Below, in pieces: positions 26,554-35,216 of a stretch of DNA of 64,000 nt; within the stretch, counting starts at the first letter, position 1; each line of letters starts with the position of its first letter. The notes below the pieces were generated by a model that saw nothing but the letters and a program-made list of their open reading frames with translations, ran no database searches and had not been told where the DNA came from. This DNA is from Mycolicibacterium sp. MU0053 (GTDB lineage: Bacteria > Actinomycetota > Actinomycetes > Mycobacteriales > Mycobacteriaceae): positions 1,302,001 to 1,366,000 of the forward strand of contig NZ_OY726397.1 in NCBI RefSeq assembly GCF_963378095.1, written 5' to 3'. Both the position numbers and the translations under genes were made by a program.

Positions 26554-27452
26554 CCGGGCGCAGCTGGCCCCTGCAGGTCGGCGAAGGTCTCAACGATCGC
26601 CGCCACGTGGTCGATCAGATCGCCCACGGCGAACAAGCTGATCTCGGAACCGTTATTGGCTCGGAAGGAGAAGTCCACATTGGGCGGAGCTGGCTGCTCG
26701 AAATTGATACCTGACGACCAGAGCATCACGGCGTCGTCGTGCGGCACTCCGTCGGGGTAGACGGACACTCGCGCCACCTTGACTGATGTACCGGGTTTGA
26801 TCGTGACGACTGGCCCTTTGTCGATGTCGCCAGGTGCTCGATCTAGCCAGATGTCAACGCCGATGCCCGTGCCCGAGGGCCAGACGGCGTTGGCCGAAAA
26901 CGCCGCAGCCGCACACAGGACTAGGTTGCGGTGCTTGTCGGTGCCGCCCAGACCTCGCAATGTCGGGAGAGCGTTGACATTCTCGCCCGTCTGGGAGAAA
27001 GGCTGCGCGGCCTTCATGAGATCGGCGGCCTCCGGCCAGACGCCGGGCACCTTCTTCTCGACCACCGAGTCCCAGGGGTCGGCAGTGTTGACGATGGGGA
27101 ACGCCACCCTCTCTGCCTGCTTGCCGTCAGGGGTGCCCCCTGCAGCCAGATAGCACTGAAAGGCAACGTATTCGAGCGCGGACCGGACGTTGTTGACGAT
27201 CTGCCCGGCCATCAGGGGGAGGTTCCTCGCAGGTTCGGAGGTGACTGCGACTTCCCAGAGGTACATCGCGAACTGCGGGTGGCGAACAGTCCGGACGCCG
27301 ATGCCGCCGTTCTCCATCCAACCCATGAACACGTTCATCAACTCGCCGCACTGGCCCTTGGCCTCAGTGATGCGAGCGCGGGAATCGGATAGGTCTAGGA
27401 CGCCGGTCATCGTAACGACCAGAGTAGGGCGACCGTCCGACGAGAGGACCAC
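26550..27452 (-). CDS. Hypothetical protein at the right end of element 1
   Basis: 300 residues (MTGVLDLSDS at about 27410 is a shorter start). IVNNVRSALEYVAFQCYL ... ERVAFPI ... GLGGTDKHRNLVL is a pattern I have seen in actinobacterial accessory proteins of unknown function, with a KHR motif reminiscent of HEPN-like helices. It is convergent with the DUF4238 gene and faces away from att. Its position suggests exchangeable cargo. Confidence 0.6.
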   Translation of the reverse strand: MVLSSDGRPTLVVTMTGVLDLSDSRARITEAKGQCGELMNVFMGWMENGGIGVRTVRHPQFAMYLWEVAVTSEPARNLPLMAGQIVNNVRSALEYVAFQCYLAAGGTPDGKQAERVAFPIVNTADPWDSVVEKKVPGVWPEAADLMKAAQPFSQTGENVNALPTLRGLGGTDKHRNLVLCAAAAFSANAVWPSGTGIGVDIWLDRAPGDIDKGPVVTIKPGTSVKVARVSVYPDGVPHDDAVMLWSSGINFEQPAPPNVDFSFRANNGSEISLFAVGDLIDHVAAIVETFADLQGPAAPG

Positions 27453-27456
27453 TTGC

Positions 27457-27476
27457 TATAGCCCGGATATAGCCCG
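27457..27476 (+). repeat. Two arm-type integrase sites, right end of element 1
   Basis: TATAGCCCG at 27457 and 27468, again 11 bp apart and in the same orientation as the four copies at 12241-12282, 26 bp from the middle att site. Confidence 0.7.
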
Positions 27477-27501
27477 GCTCACCCGGATACCTGCATCTAC
27501 A

Positions 27502-27524
27502 TGGTGCCCCCGGCAGGATTCGAA
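27502..27524. other. Middle att site between elements 1 and 2
   Basis: 23 bp identical to the tRNA-Arg 3' end at 42382-42404. It then diverges (AGTGCC instead of CCTGCG). It serves as attR of element 1 and attL of element 2. Confidence 0.9.
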
Positions 27525-27644
27525 AGTGCCGCCCGGTTTCTAGCAAATATGCCCCATGACCTGCGATAACGTTGCAGCCCAACGGATTTAACGGTCTCGA
27601 TGTTCGCTCACTTCGCGCATCAGGCGCGGGGTAGAATGGTCGGC

Positions 27645-27666
27645 ATCGTTGAACCATCGTTGGGTA
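27645..27666 (+). repeat. Candidate arm-type sites, left end of element 2
   Basis: ATCGTTGAACC at 27645 and ATCGTTGGGTA at 27656, 11 bp apart. A similar 11-bp pair lies near the other end (42302-42323). The sequence differs from element 1's sites, as expected for a different integrase. Confidence 0.5.
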
Positions 27667-27747
27667 GTCGCAAACATGCTGGCCAACTTGATGGGCCGCA
27701 GGATTCAAACGGATTTGCCTTGCGATTGCAGAGGGGATGGGCTGGTA

Positions 27748-28956
27748 ATGGCCGGTAAGAAAAACCCGCGCGAGTGGGGATCAATCCGCAAGCAGCCGAC
27801 GAAATCAGCGCGCTATCAGGCGTCGTACGTCGGTCCCGGTCTGCGGCGGCACTTCGCCCCGGTGACCTTCGAATCGAAAATGATGGCCGAACGTTGGCTC
27901 AACATAGAAAAGGACCGGATCGACCGCTGCGCGGCCAGCGACGAAGGGCTGGCGTCGTGGAAACCGCCAGAAGTAATCAGCGAGGAAACCAAAGCGGTAG
28001 CGCTCACGGTCGCGCAATACGCCAAGACGGTCATCGGTGAACGCAACCTCAAAGCCCGAACGCGAATCGGCTACGAAGCGTCGTTGACCAATTCCATCGA
28101 ACCCAAGCTTGGCCGATACGCCGTTCGGGATCTCATGCCCGCTTTGGTGCGTTCGTGGTTTTCTGGCCTTGGCAGCACCCACCCGACGCGCAACGCGCAC
28201 GCCTACGCGCTTCTGAACATGGTCTGCAATACCGCCGTGCGTGACGGGTTGATCGAGCGCAATCCGTGCATGATCGAACGGGCGATGAATCCGAAAACGA
28301 AGCGCCAGGCCGTCGTGCCCACGATTCCCGAACTTGAGGCCATCGCCGACAGGCTCGGCAGCGACACCAAAAATGCCCGCTTCCGTGCGCTGGTATTGCT
28401 TTCGGCCTGGTGCGGCCTGCGGTATGGCGAAGTGTCCGAATTGCGCCGCAAGGATTTCGATGCCGACTGCTCGGTGGTCACGGTAGCGCGTGCTGTGACA
28501 CATCGACGCGGCGATGATGGGCAATGGTGCCGAATCGACACGCCCAAAGACGGCAAGCCTGCCAAGGTGGTGATTCCTCCACATATTCGAGCCGACATTA
28601 AAGAGCACTTGGCGAAATATGTTGATAAGAGCGGGGATTCGTTGCTCTTTACTCCGGCGCGCGGTGGCTGCCATGTCAATGATCGCGTGTCTGCCAAAGA
28701 CGTATTCGAACCGGCGCTAGTTGCGACTGGCCGCGAAGATATGCGCGTGCACGATCTGCGACACTTCGCAGGCACGATGACGGCTCAGGTCGGCAACCTG
28801 GTCGAGACAATGGCTCGGTTGCGACACACGACGCACAAGGCCAGCCTGATCTATCAACAGCAGGTGTCGGGGCGTGACATTGCGGTTGCCGACGCTCTGT
28901 CGGCACTGAGAGCGGAAACCCTTTCTGCGGCCACTGTGGGGAGTGGGTCGGCCTGA
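27748..28956 (+). CDS. int: Tyrosine site-specific integrase of element 2
   Basis: 402 residues from ATG at 27748, preceded by GAGGGG. A frame open from 27649 was not used because it crosses the arm sites and lacks similarity. Same layout as the element 1 integrase but clearly diverged: arm-binding GSIRKQPTKSARYQASYVGPG, SAM-like domain, then catalytic GLRYGE (Arg ~225), HDLRHF (~334), and Tyr in LIYQQ (~368). It uses the same tRNA-Arg 3' end. It shares one base with the next gene's ATG. Confidence 0.93.
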   Translation: MAGKKNPREWGSIRKQPTKSARYQASYVGPGLRRHFAPVTFESKMMAERWLNIEKDRIDRCAASDEGLASWKPPEVISEETKAVALTVAQYAKTVIGERNLKARTRIGYEASLTNSIEPKLGRYAVRDLMPALVRSWFSGLGSTHPTRNAHAYALLNMVCNTAVRDGLIERNPCMIERAMNPKTKRQAVVPTIPELEAIADRLGSDTKNARFRALVLLSAWCGLRYGEVSELRRKDFDADCSVVTVARAVTHRRGDDGQWCRIDTPKDGKPAKVVIPPHIRADIKEHLAKYVDKSGDSLLFTPARGGCHVNDRVSAKDVFEPALVATGREDMRVHDLRHFAGTMTAQVGNLVETMARLRHTTHKASLIYQQQVSGRDIAVADALSALRAETLSAATVGSGSA

Positions 28957-29939
28957 TGAACCAACCCGACCCGATGGAATTTCTAGCAGCTCTGATGAAT
29001 CGAGCCCAGACCTTGGAGATAGTCAATCGCACCGAAGCGAAAGCGAAACGCGGCGCAGAGCTGCGACCGTGGGGGATGGGTGTCAAGCGATATCTGGTCG
29101 ATTCCGGTGGCAGTCTGGCCCTTGATGACGCGGGTTTCATGACCGACTACGCGGGCGACATGGTGAGCGGGACAGCGGTATTCCCGATCATGAACGCAAC
29201 TGACGGCATCACCGCGATTGGCGAATTAATCGCTGGCAGAATCGATTCCGAAGACAAGAAGGGCTCCGGTGATAGTCACGCATCGTCTCTGCTGACGCTG
29301 AGCCGCATGGCAACCGAATCGGCAGCGACCACCATATGGCTGGTGATGAGCACTGACCGGGAGATAAGACGAAGCCTCAGCGTGCGCTTCACCGCGTCGG
29401 AGCTCGACGAGCAAAGGAAGTATCAGAGCGCGGCGCGTAAGTGGCATGAACTCGGGCCCGGCAGGAATCAACCGGTGGAGTACCAGAAGTTGCTCGAACA
29501 CATTCGGCTGTTCGATGAGCGCGTGGCGATGTTGGAAAGAGGCAAGCAGGAGACTCCGACAGCCAAGGTGCTGGGTAAGAGCAATGTTGTTGCAGCGGCC
29601 GCCCGTTGGCTTGACCAGCACCCGCCGATTCATGACTCAGGCCCCTACGGTCGAGGGGCCTTCGGGTTCGAATACGTTGCGGCGTCGTTCTATAACGTGA
29701 GTTCGGCCATTGTTCACGGTCTCAAGTGGCCGCTGGACTACATGCCGAACGGCGAAGTTGACTTGTCTCGCATGATCGTGGAGGGCGTCAACGTCGCGGT
29801 TTCCATGGCTGAGTGCGCCGTGGCGCTGTTTGAGGCGCAGGCGCAGAACTGGCACGCCGAAACCGACAGGCCGCTTCTCTATCCGGACTCGCTGCAACCG
29901 ACAATCGAGCAATGGGCCACGCTTTACCCGGTGCAATGA
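28956..29939 (+). CDS. Hypothetical protein translationally coupled to the integrase
   Basis: 327 residues; the ATG shares its A with the integrase TGA. Mostly helical, with SSLLTLSRMATESAATTIWLVMSTDREIRRSLSVRFTASE (about 108-150), a pattern found in actinobacterial proteins of unknown function carrying a helical 'ALxRxxxExAxxxWxL' core. No catalytic motif is identified. It ends before a strong hairpin terminator. Confidence 0.65.
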   Translation: MNQPDPMEFLAALMNRAQTLEIVNRTEAKAKRGAELRPWGMGVKRYLVDSGGSLALDDAGFMTDYAGDMVSGTAVFPIMNATDGITAIGELIAGRIDSEDKKGSGDSHASSLLTLSRMATESAATTIWLVMSTDREIRRSLSVRFTASELDEQRKYQSAARKWHELGPGRNQPVEYQKLLEHIRLFDERVAMLERGKQETPTAKVLGKSNVVAAAARWLDQHPPIHDSGPYGRGAFGFEYVAASFYNVSSAIVHGLKWPLDYMPNGEVDLSRMIVEGVNVAVSMAECAVALFEAQAQNWHAETDRPLLYPDSLQPTIEQWATLYPVQ

Positions 29940-30045
29940 AAGACGTTGCTACACAGCCTTATTCGGTGCAGCCAAGTTTGGGTGATCGCTGAGGTATTGT
30001 TGTATATCCGTGTCAGAAGTCCCTGACCTGCAAAAACAGGCGATT

Positions 30046-30070
30046 CCCGGCAGTTTTTGACCCTGCCGGG
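30046..30070. terminator. Bidirectional hairpin terminator with T/A run in the loop
   Basis: CCCGGCAG and CTGCCGGG pair around TTTTTGACC, between the convergent gene ending 29939 and the leftward gene ending 30071. A smaller CCTG/CAGG hairpin precedes it. Confidence 0.65.
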
Positions 30071-31363
30071 TTACCGACCGGAGAGACCACGTGGCAACGC
30101 CCGCTGCGATCGGTGCAGTCTCGCATGCCCAGCGGTGCCCAGGTTATTTATGCGAGCGGCACGGATCACCGCCTCATCGAGCGGAAGCAAGCCGTCAGGC
30201 GGTGGGTCGCTCTCGCCGAACGGGTTCGGCTGATCGTCGTAGCCGTCGATTCCTGGCCCGGTGGCTTCGTCTGGCTGCCAATCGTCATCCTCTGGTGTCA
30301 GCGGGTGGGCGTCGCTCTGTTGATCGCTCTCAGAGACGATCTCGACGTCGACCGGCTCGTCAGTGTTGGCAGCCGCCAGGGCGGGTGGGGTTTTATCGGA
30401 ATCGTCTGCGATGCCGTGGGCGCGACGCCACTCGGCGCGGCTGCCGCCTTGCAACTTTGGCATGTTGTCCAAAAGCTGTTCGTACGGCTTGGCGCTGAGT
30501 TCGATTTCGGTCTTGGCTCCCAAACCACCCCGGTCGAGCGCATCCCGAATTGCCGCCAGCTTCACTGAGTCGGAAACATTGTCGTCGGTCGCCATGCGAA
30601 GCAATTCCTTCGCCATCCGGTCAGCAGCGTTGGCGAGCCTCACACGTGCTGCATTGCGAACAGCGGGTGCGCGTGCTCCGTGATGACCGCACACCACCGC
30701 GCCGGGATCATGCGGGGGCTGATCGTCGTAGCCGTCGATTCCTGGCCCGGTGGCTTCGTCTGGCTGCCAATCGTCATCCTCTGGTGTCAGCGGGTGGGCG
30801 TCGCTCTGTTGATCGCTCTCAGAGACGATCTCGACGTCGACCGGCTCGTCAGTGTTGGCAGCCGCCAGGGCGGGTGGGGTTTTATCGGAATCGTCTGCGA
30901 TGCCGTGGGCGCGACGCCACTCGGCGCGGCTGCCGCCTTGCAACTTTGGCATGTTGTCCAAAAGCTGTTCGTACGGCTTGGCGCTGAGTTCGATTTCGGT
31001 CTTGGCTCCCAAACCACCCCGGTCGAGCGCATCCCGAATTGCCGCCAGCTTCACTGAGTCGGAAACATTGTCGTCGGTCGCCATGCGAAGCAATTCCTTC
31101 GCCATCCGGTCAGCAGCGTTGGCGAGCCTCACACGTGCTGCATTGCGAACAGCGGGTGCGCGTGCTCCGTGATGACCGCACACCACCGCGCCGGGATCAT
31201 GCGGGCGCCTGCAACGGTCGCCATTCTTTCGGTGCGCCTTACAGCGCCCGACGTTGTTACGGGCCTCCCACCAGCCAAACGAGTACTTGACCGGCCGTGT
31301 TGAAGGGTTCGGATGCTCATAGGTCGCGTCGGTCTCATTCATCGCTGTTCCATCTCGGTTCAT
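30071..31363 (-). CDS. Terminase-small-like HGG-motif protein with exact internal duplication
   Basis: 430 residues (ATG 31342 is an alternative start). CKAHRKNGDRCRRP ... GAVVCGHHGARAPAVRNAARVRL is the Cys/His-plus-HG motif of a common phage protein linked to the small terminase. ADRMAKELLRMATDD..VKLAAIRDALDRGGLGAKTEIELSAKPYEQLL is its helical body. A 163-residue segment is present twice, identically and in frame, so the undoubled ancestor was about 267 residues. Lies directly after the Rep gene and its repeat cluster, as terminase small does in element 1. Confidence 0.65.
   Translation of the reverse strand: MNRDGTAMNETDATYEHPNPSTRPVKYSFGWWEARNNVGRCKAHRKNGDRCRRPHDPGAVVCGHHGARAPAVRNAARVRLANAADRMAKELLRMATDDNVSDSVKLAAIRDALDRGGLGAKTEIELSAKPYEQLLDNMPKLQGGSRAEWRRAHGIADDSDKTPPALAAANTDEPVDVEIVSESDQQSDAHPLTPEDDDWQPDEATGPGIDGYDDQPPHDPGAVVCGHHGARAPAVRNAARVRLANAADRMAKELLRMATDDNVSDSVKLAAIRDALDRGGLGAKTEIELSAKPYEQLLDNMPKLQGGSRAEWRRAHGIADDSDKTPPALAAANTDEPVDVEIVSESDQQSDAHPLTPEDDDWQPDEATGPGIDGYDDQPNPFGESDPPPDGLLPLDEAVIRAARINNLGTAGHARLHRSQRALPRGLSGR
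30228..31205. repeat. Perfect 489-bp tandem duplication
   Basis: 30228-30716 and 30717-31205 appear identical by eye and abut. The unit is 163 codons, so the reading frame is preserved. Confidence 0.9.
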
Positions 31364-31388
31364 ACACTCACTGTTGGGGGTTGATGCC

Positions 31389-31488
31389 TATGCGCGCGTG
31401 CGCGCATACCTCACATATCTACGGTCTCTAGTAGGTTCTAGTGATCTCTAGTAGTTCCTAGAGCGAGAGCCAGAAGACACTAGAGACC
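31389..31488. repeat. Repeat cluster between Rep and terminase-small of element 2 (origin or packaging-site candidate)
   Basis: A 20-bp palindrome (TATGCGCGC/GCGCGCATA, 31389-31408), CTCTAGTAG repeated at 31426 and 31446, further CTAG words, and GGTCTCTAGT at 31423-31432 with its exact complement at 31479-31488. The 214-bp gap (31364-31577) has no gene. Confidence 0.5.
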
Positions 31489-31577
31489 ACTAGTTGTCAG
31501 AGGCAGTAGCCATTGGTTTGTAGACTGGTCACACCCCTTTTCGGCGGTAGAGCGCCCGCAGCCTTGCGGACTGCGAT

Positions 31578-32288
31578 TCAGTGGGCATTTTGTTTCGATC
31601 CTCCTGTTGTGTTTGTCGGGATGACGGTGGGTGGAAGCCTCCACGTCCAGTGGTCGATTTTTCCGTTCGAGCCGTATACAGAGTCTTTGACGATTCCGAG
31701 CTTCTTCGCGGCCGATTTCGCGGTTGCTTTCGAGCATCCCGCTATACGCATCGTTTCGGCGACGGCCTCGGTCATTTTCATCGGCCCACCGGCAAGCACT
31801 TGTTGTAAAGCCGATTCGGCGTCATCGCGCATGGGCGCGTTCTTGCGTGCATCACTGACCTTGGCGCCATCGGCGCCGATGAGCTGATCGGCGGTCAACT
31901 CCGTTGTACCGCACCACTTCACCACTGACACCCGTAGTTCCTCATCTTCGGGTGTGGGCAGGCTCGGAAGCTCCGGCGCGTCGTCGAGCCGGTATGTGAT
32001 CGTTTCCGGCGGTTTGGATAGATTGCCAATGGCCCGTGCGATGGCGAACGTCGCACCGTCGGCAGTCGGCTCCATCAATTTTCCCGCTGACAGCACCGAA
32101 CGAACCAACGCGCTGTAAGCCACCGATCCCCCGCCGCGATGCTTGGCGCTCATCCCAGCGGCCTTGTTGAAGTGACGGATCAACACGATTGCCGAATCGG
32201 TTTCGCGAGCCAGATCGACTAGACACATCAGAATGCGCCGGATCGATGAATCGATGCCGTGCTTGGTGTTTTGAATCGCCCTGGATTT
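31578..32288 (-). pseudogene. 3' part of IS-split Prim-Pol/RepA-like replication gene
   Basis: Carries the end of the ATPase (LVDLARETDSAIVLIRHFNKAAGM, GGGSVAYSALVRSVL) and a C-terminal winged helix (GPMKMTEAVAETMRIAGCSKATAKSAAKKLG). Removing the IS3 element with one ATTT target copy joins it in frame to the 5' part (33602-35135), giving one 746-residue protein. It has lost its own start, so is inactive as a separate gene unless rescued by a start inside the IS. Confidence 0.8.
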
Positions 32289-33601
32289 GCTGGAGGCTCG
32301 AGCTATTGGATTCCGACCAGGGCTTGGTCGGTCCGTGATGCATCGTAGAACGCGGCTTCGAACTCCGTCGGAGGTAGGTCGTCGAGGTAGCTGTGGAGTC
32401 GGCTCGTGTTGTGCCAGTACACCCAGCTGAGGGTGGCAAGCTCGACATCCTCGACGGTCTTCCACGGCCCGGTGCGGGCCGGTCCGTAGATCAACTCGGC
32501 CTTGTAGTAGCCGTTCACCGTCTCCGCGAGGGCGTTATCGAAGCTATCGCCAACGGTTCCGATTGAGGGCACCGCGCCGATCTCTGCCAGACGCTCTCCA
32601 TAGCGAATGGACGTGAACTGAGACCCGGCATCGGAGTGACATACCAAGTGTGGCAGCGTGTTTCCGCGTGACCACCGCGCCATTTCGATTGCATCGAGCA
32701 CCGTCGAAGTGCGCATATGCGAGGCTACTCGCCAGCCCACGATCATCCGTGAGTAGGCATCGACGATGAAGCACACATACGCGACCCCGGCCCAGGTCGG
32801 CACGAACGTCAGATCGGTCACCCAGAGCTGATTCGGGGCGATCGCGGTGAACTTGCGCTTGACCAGATCCGGATGCCGGGCCGCCGTCGGATCAGGTTTG
32901 GTGGTGCGGATACGTTTGCCGCGCCGGACTCCTTCGATGCCTGCGGCCCGCATCAGCCGGGCCACCTGATCGCGGCCGACGTCGTGACCAGCACGCCGGG
33001 CGGTTTTCCAGAGTTTGTGGGCGCCGTAGACGCAGTAGTTGTCCTTCCAGAGTTGATGCAGCGCCGGCCCCAGGACCGCATCGCGCTGCGCTCGCGCCGA
33101 CAGGGGGCGGGTTTTGACGTCGTAATAGGTGCTCGGGGCCACCTGCAGACCTGCGCTACGCAGGACGGTGCAGATGGGCTCGACCCCGAACTCGCCCCGT
33201 TGGGCGTCGATGAAATCGACTATTTCTTGTGTTGGCGGTCGAGCTCCGCCCCGAAGAAACTCGCCGCTCGTTTCAGGATCTCGTTGGCACGCTTGAGTTC
33301 TCGAATCTCCTGCTCGAGATCCTTGACCCGCTGAGACTCGGAGGTAGATACCCCAGGTGCATGTCCGTCGTCGATGTCGGCCTGACGCACCCAAGATCGC
33401 ACCGACTCGATGCCGTACCCGAGCTGGCGAGCGACCCGCGCCACCGTGCCCTGCTCGGTCCCCAACTCTTCTCGCAGCGTGCGGACCATCCGCACCGCGG
33501 CAGCCTTCTCCTCAGCACTGTAACGGCGTGTCGTGGGCTTCCCAGGCGACTGTTCTTTCGGTATACCTGCATCCTCGTTTCCAAGGTCAGGAGCCTCCAG
33601 C
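32289..33601 (-). mobile_element. IS3-family insertion sequence (1313 bp)
   Basis: Terminal inverted repeats GCTGGAGGCTC at 32289-32299 and 33591-33601, flanked by a 4-bp ATTT duplication (32285-32288 and 33602-33605). It contains overlapping orfA and orfB in a -1 relation. Both look intact. It interrupts the Rep gene of element 2. Confidence 0.9.
32303..33247 (-). CDS. IS3-family transposase OrfB (DDE integrase)
   Basis: About 310 residues, read by a -1 shift from orfA. The frame is open up to 33394, and similarity starts near RPPTQEIVDFIDAQRGEFGVEPIC. HTH_21 region YGAHKLWKTARRAGHDVGRDQVARLMRAAGI, then the rve catalytic core: WVTDLTF (first Asp), CHSDAGSQFTS (second Asp) and NALAETVNGYYKAE (Glu). 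The exact slip site was not pinned down. The 5' boundary given is approximate. Confidence 0.85.
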   Translation of the reverse strand, partial: GARPPTQEIVDFIDAQRGEFGVEPICTVLRSAGLQVAPSTYYDVKTRPLSARAQRDAVLGPALHQLWKDNYCVYGAHKLWKTARRAGHDVGRDQVARLMRAAGIEGVRRGKRIRTTKPDPTAARHPDLVKRKFTAIAPNQLWVTDLTFVPTWAGVAYVCFIVDAYSRMIVGWRVASHMRTSTVLDAIEMARWSRGNTLPHLVCHSDAGSQFTSIRYGERLAEIGAVPSIGTVGDSFDNALAETVNGYYKAELIYGPARTGPWKTVEDVELATLSWVYWHNTSRLHSYLDDLPPTEFEAAFYDASRTDQALVGIQ

Positions 33602-33603
33602 AT
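33220..33603 (-). CDS. IS3-family transposase OrfA
   Basis: About 127 residues. RRYSAEEKAAAVRMVRTLREELGTEQGTVARVARQLGYGIESVRSWVRQADID is the HTH, followed by a leucine-zipper-like helix (VKDLEQEIRELKRANEILKRAASFFGAEL). The ATG at 33603 would straddle the IS end, so the real start may be slightly further in. Ends just after the region where OrfB begins. Confidence 0.85.
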   Translation of the reverse strand: MLEAPDLGNEDAGIPKEQSPGKPTTRRYSAEEKAAAVRMVRTLREELGTEQGTVARVARQLGYGIESVRSWVRQADIDDGHAPGVSTSESQRVKDLEQEIRELKRANEILKRAASFFGAELDRQHKK

Positions 33604-35135
33604 TTCCAGGGCGATTCATTTTCCGGCAGGCATGCGGTTATCGGATCAATAATGACAAGACGCGCCTCAACTTCAACGATGGCCCGGCGCAACCAATCGA
33701 TGTCGTCTGGGATCGTGAAGGGTTTCGGATTGCCGTCGTCATCGATAGGTCGATTCAACGCGTGAACCCGCCTCAGATCGGCGCCGGCTGCGATCAGTCG
33801 CGGCACTACCGTGTCGTCGTTTGCGTCTTCCACACCGACTAGCACAACGCCTGCCGGATCGTGCTGAGAAACAAGCGATTTACCATCGAACACCGTTACT
33901 GGCCAACGGGAGCCATTCGACACAATCGACGCCCACGCCAGCGTCACCGTCGACTTACCCACATCGGAATCACCTTCGAGAATCGACACTTTGCCCAGCG
34001 GCAGCCATGCTTTCCACAGCCACCGCAGCGGCGCCGGAGTCACATTGGCCAAACACACCGTGGCCGATGTCGCAGTCTCGTCGCCACGTTTCACCGGCTT
34101 CCCGTTCGAATCGTCCGACGCCTTTTGCCCGGTTTCCACGACGAACTCCAACCCGTCGAACACGCCAACATAATCGCGGTGATCGGTGCCGAAGTCGCGG
34201 TTTCCCCGGTTGCGCAGCTCATCTGAGTCGCAAGCTTGCGCCTGCGCGACAGCGGTGCGAACCATCGCCGGAAATTCGCCCGCTGGTGGGGTGCGATCGT
34301 TTTCACCGAAGCTTTGTGACCAATCGTCGTAGAGGTCATCGAATACCGTCGCAGCGATGAAACCGGCTTCGACTTCGCGCGCCGCCCAGAAAAGAACTTT
34401 CATCATGGCGTCGTGGTGACGTTCGCCGTGTGCAACGCATTTGGCGTAGGAGTCGCGCAGTGATCTTCGCCGCCAAGGCTGCGGTTCGCCGCGGTGCGCG
34501 GCCCAATACGCTTCAGCGTCGGCGTTGGATTGCAGCGCGACCCGCTCACTGCGACCGGCCTTGGCGGTCAGGTAGGCATAAGCCTCATCGGGCAGCTCTG
34601 GCACGACGCCCGTTGTGATCCAGCGGTATTCGCCGCCTTCATCGGCTTTGGCATGCGGTGAGGGTTGGGTGATGATGACCGTGTTGCCGGACCGGATTTC
34701 ACCGACTCGGGTGCCGTCTGCCGTGCGCAGCGCGCCGCTGGTGAACGTGTCGGAACTGGCGAACACGTAGTGCCCGCGCGCACCGCGACCGCCGCGCGTC
34801 GACTGAAATACTCCCGTCTTGAGCCATGTCAGCTCTTCGGCGATCACGTCCGCGTCGTGGTCGAAAACCACTAGGCCGCTTCGCCCGGTATGGATTGCGA
34901 TTCCCGAATCGGGGTTGGCCGCACACCACGCGGTGATTGTCTGGGGGTCGCATGTCGATTTGGCGGGCCAACCCTTCCCGGCGTGGCTGCCGGGGTGCTT
35001 GCCCGATTTGACCAACAACAAGTAGATACCCTCAGCGGCGAACGCCAGTGCCGCATCGACCAGCGACAGACCGCCAACGTCGGGGATGGTCGGCAAGTGT
35101 CGACCGCTTTTGTCGTTGGCGGCGAGTAGAGTCAT
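33602..35135 (-). pseudogene. 5' part of IS-split Prim-Pol/RepA-like replication gene
   Basis: N-terminal Prim-Pol domain: DAALAFAAEGIYLLLVKSGKHPGS, TITAWCAANPDSGIAI, VVFDHDAD (metal-binding Asp pair) and a later IITQPSPHAKADEGGEYRW. Then a RepA-type ATPase with Walker A EGDSDVGKST and Walker B RLVIIDPITA. The frame breaks into the IS after ENESPWK. Intact relatives combine primase-polymerase and helicase to start replication of prophage-like elements. Upstream neighbours are also leftward. Confidence 0.85.
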
Positions 35136-35216
35136 TGCTAGCTTGCTTTCGTCTGTGGCGGGCTACGCCCCGGTGATTCGACCCTTCGTCACCGGGGCTT
35201 CGCCGTTTGGTTCGAT

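Larger units (their letters stand above)
12108..27501. mobile_element. Integrated phage-related element 1 (15.4 kb)
   Basis: Bounded by direct 23-bp att copies at 12108 and 27502 and by TATAGCCCG arm repeats inside both ends. Content in order: tyrosine integrase, two HTH proteins, RepA-like ATPase, repeat-rich origin candidate, terminase small subunit, serine recombinase, TetR/P450/SnoaL cargo, small proteins, M41-like protease, terminase large subunit, and three unknown genes. No capsid, portal, tail or lysis gene is recognisable. The architecture recalls phiRv1/phiRv2 prophage-like elements and phage satellites. Confidence 0.85.

Noticed and set aside
27649-27747. Extended integrase start at 27649
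   Set aside because: It overlaps the 11-bp arm repeats, and the similarity and a good ribosome site begin at 27748.
30091-31290. Plus-strand frames over the duplicated region
   Set aside because: Antisense shadows of the terminase-small-like gene, duplicated only because the DNA is duplicated.
31378-31500. CRISPR-like reading of the CTAG repeats
   Set aside because: Repeats are short, irregular and partly inverted, with no constant spacers and no cas genes.
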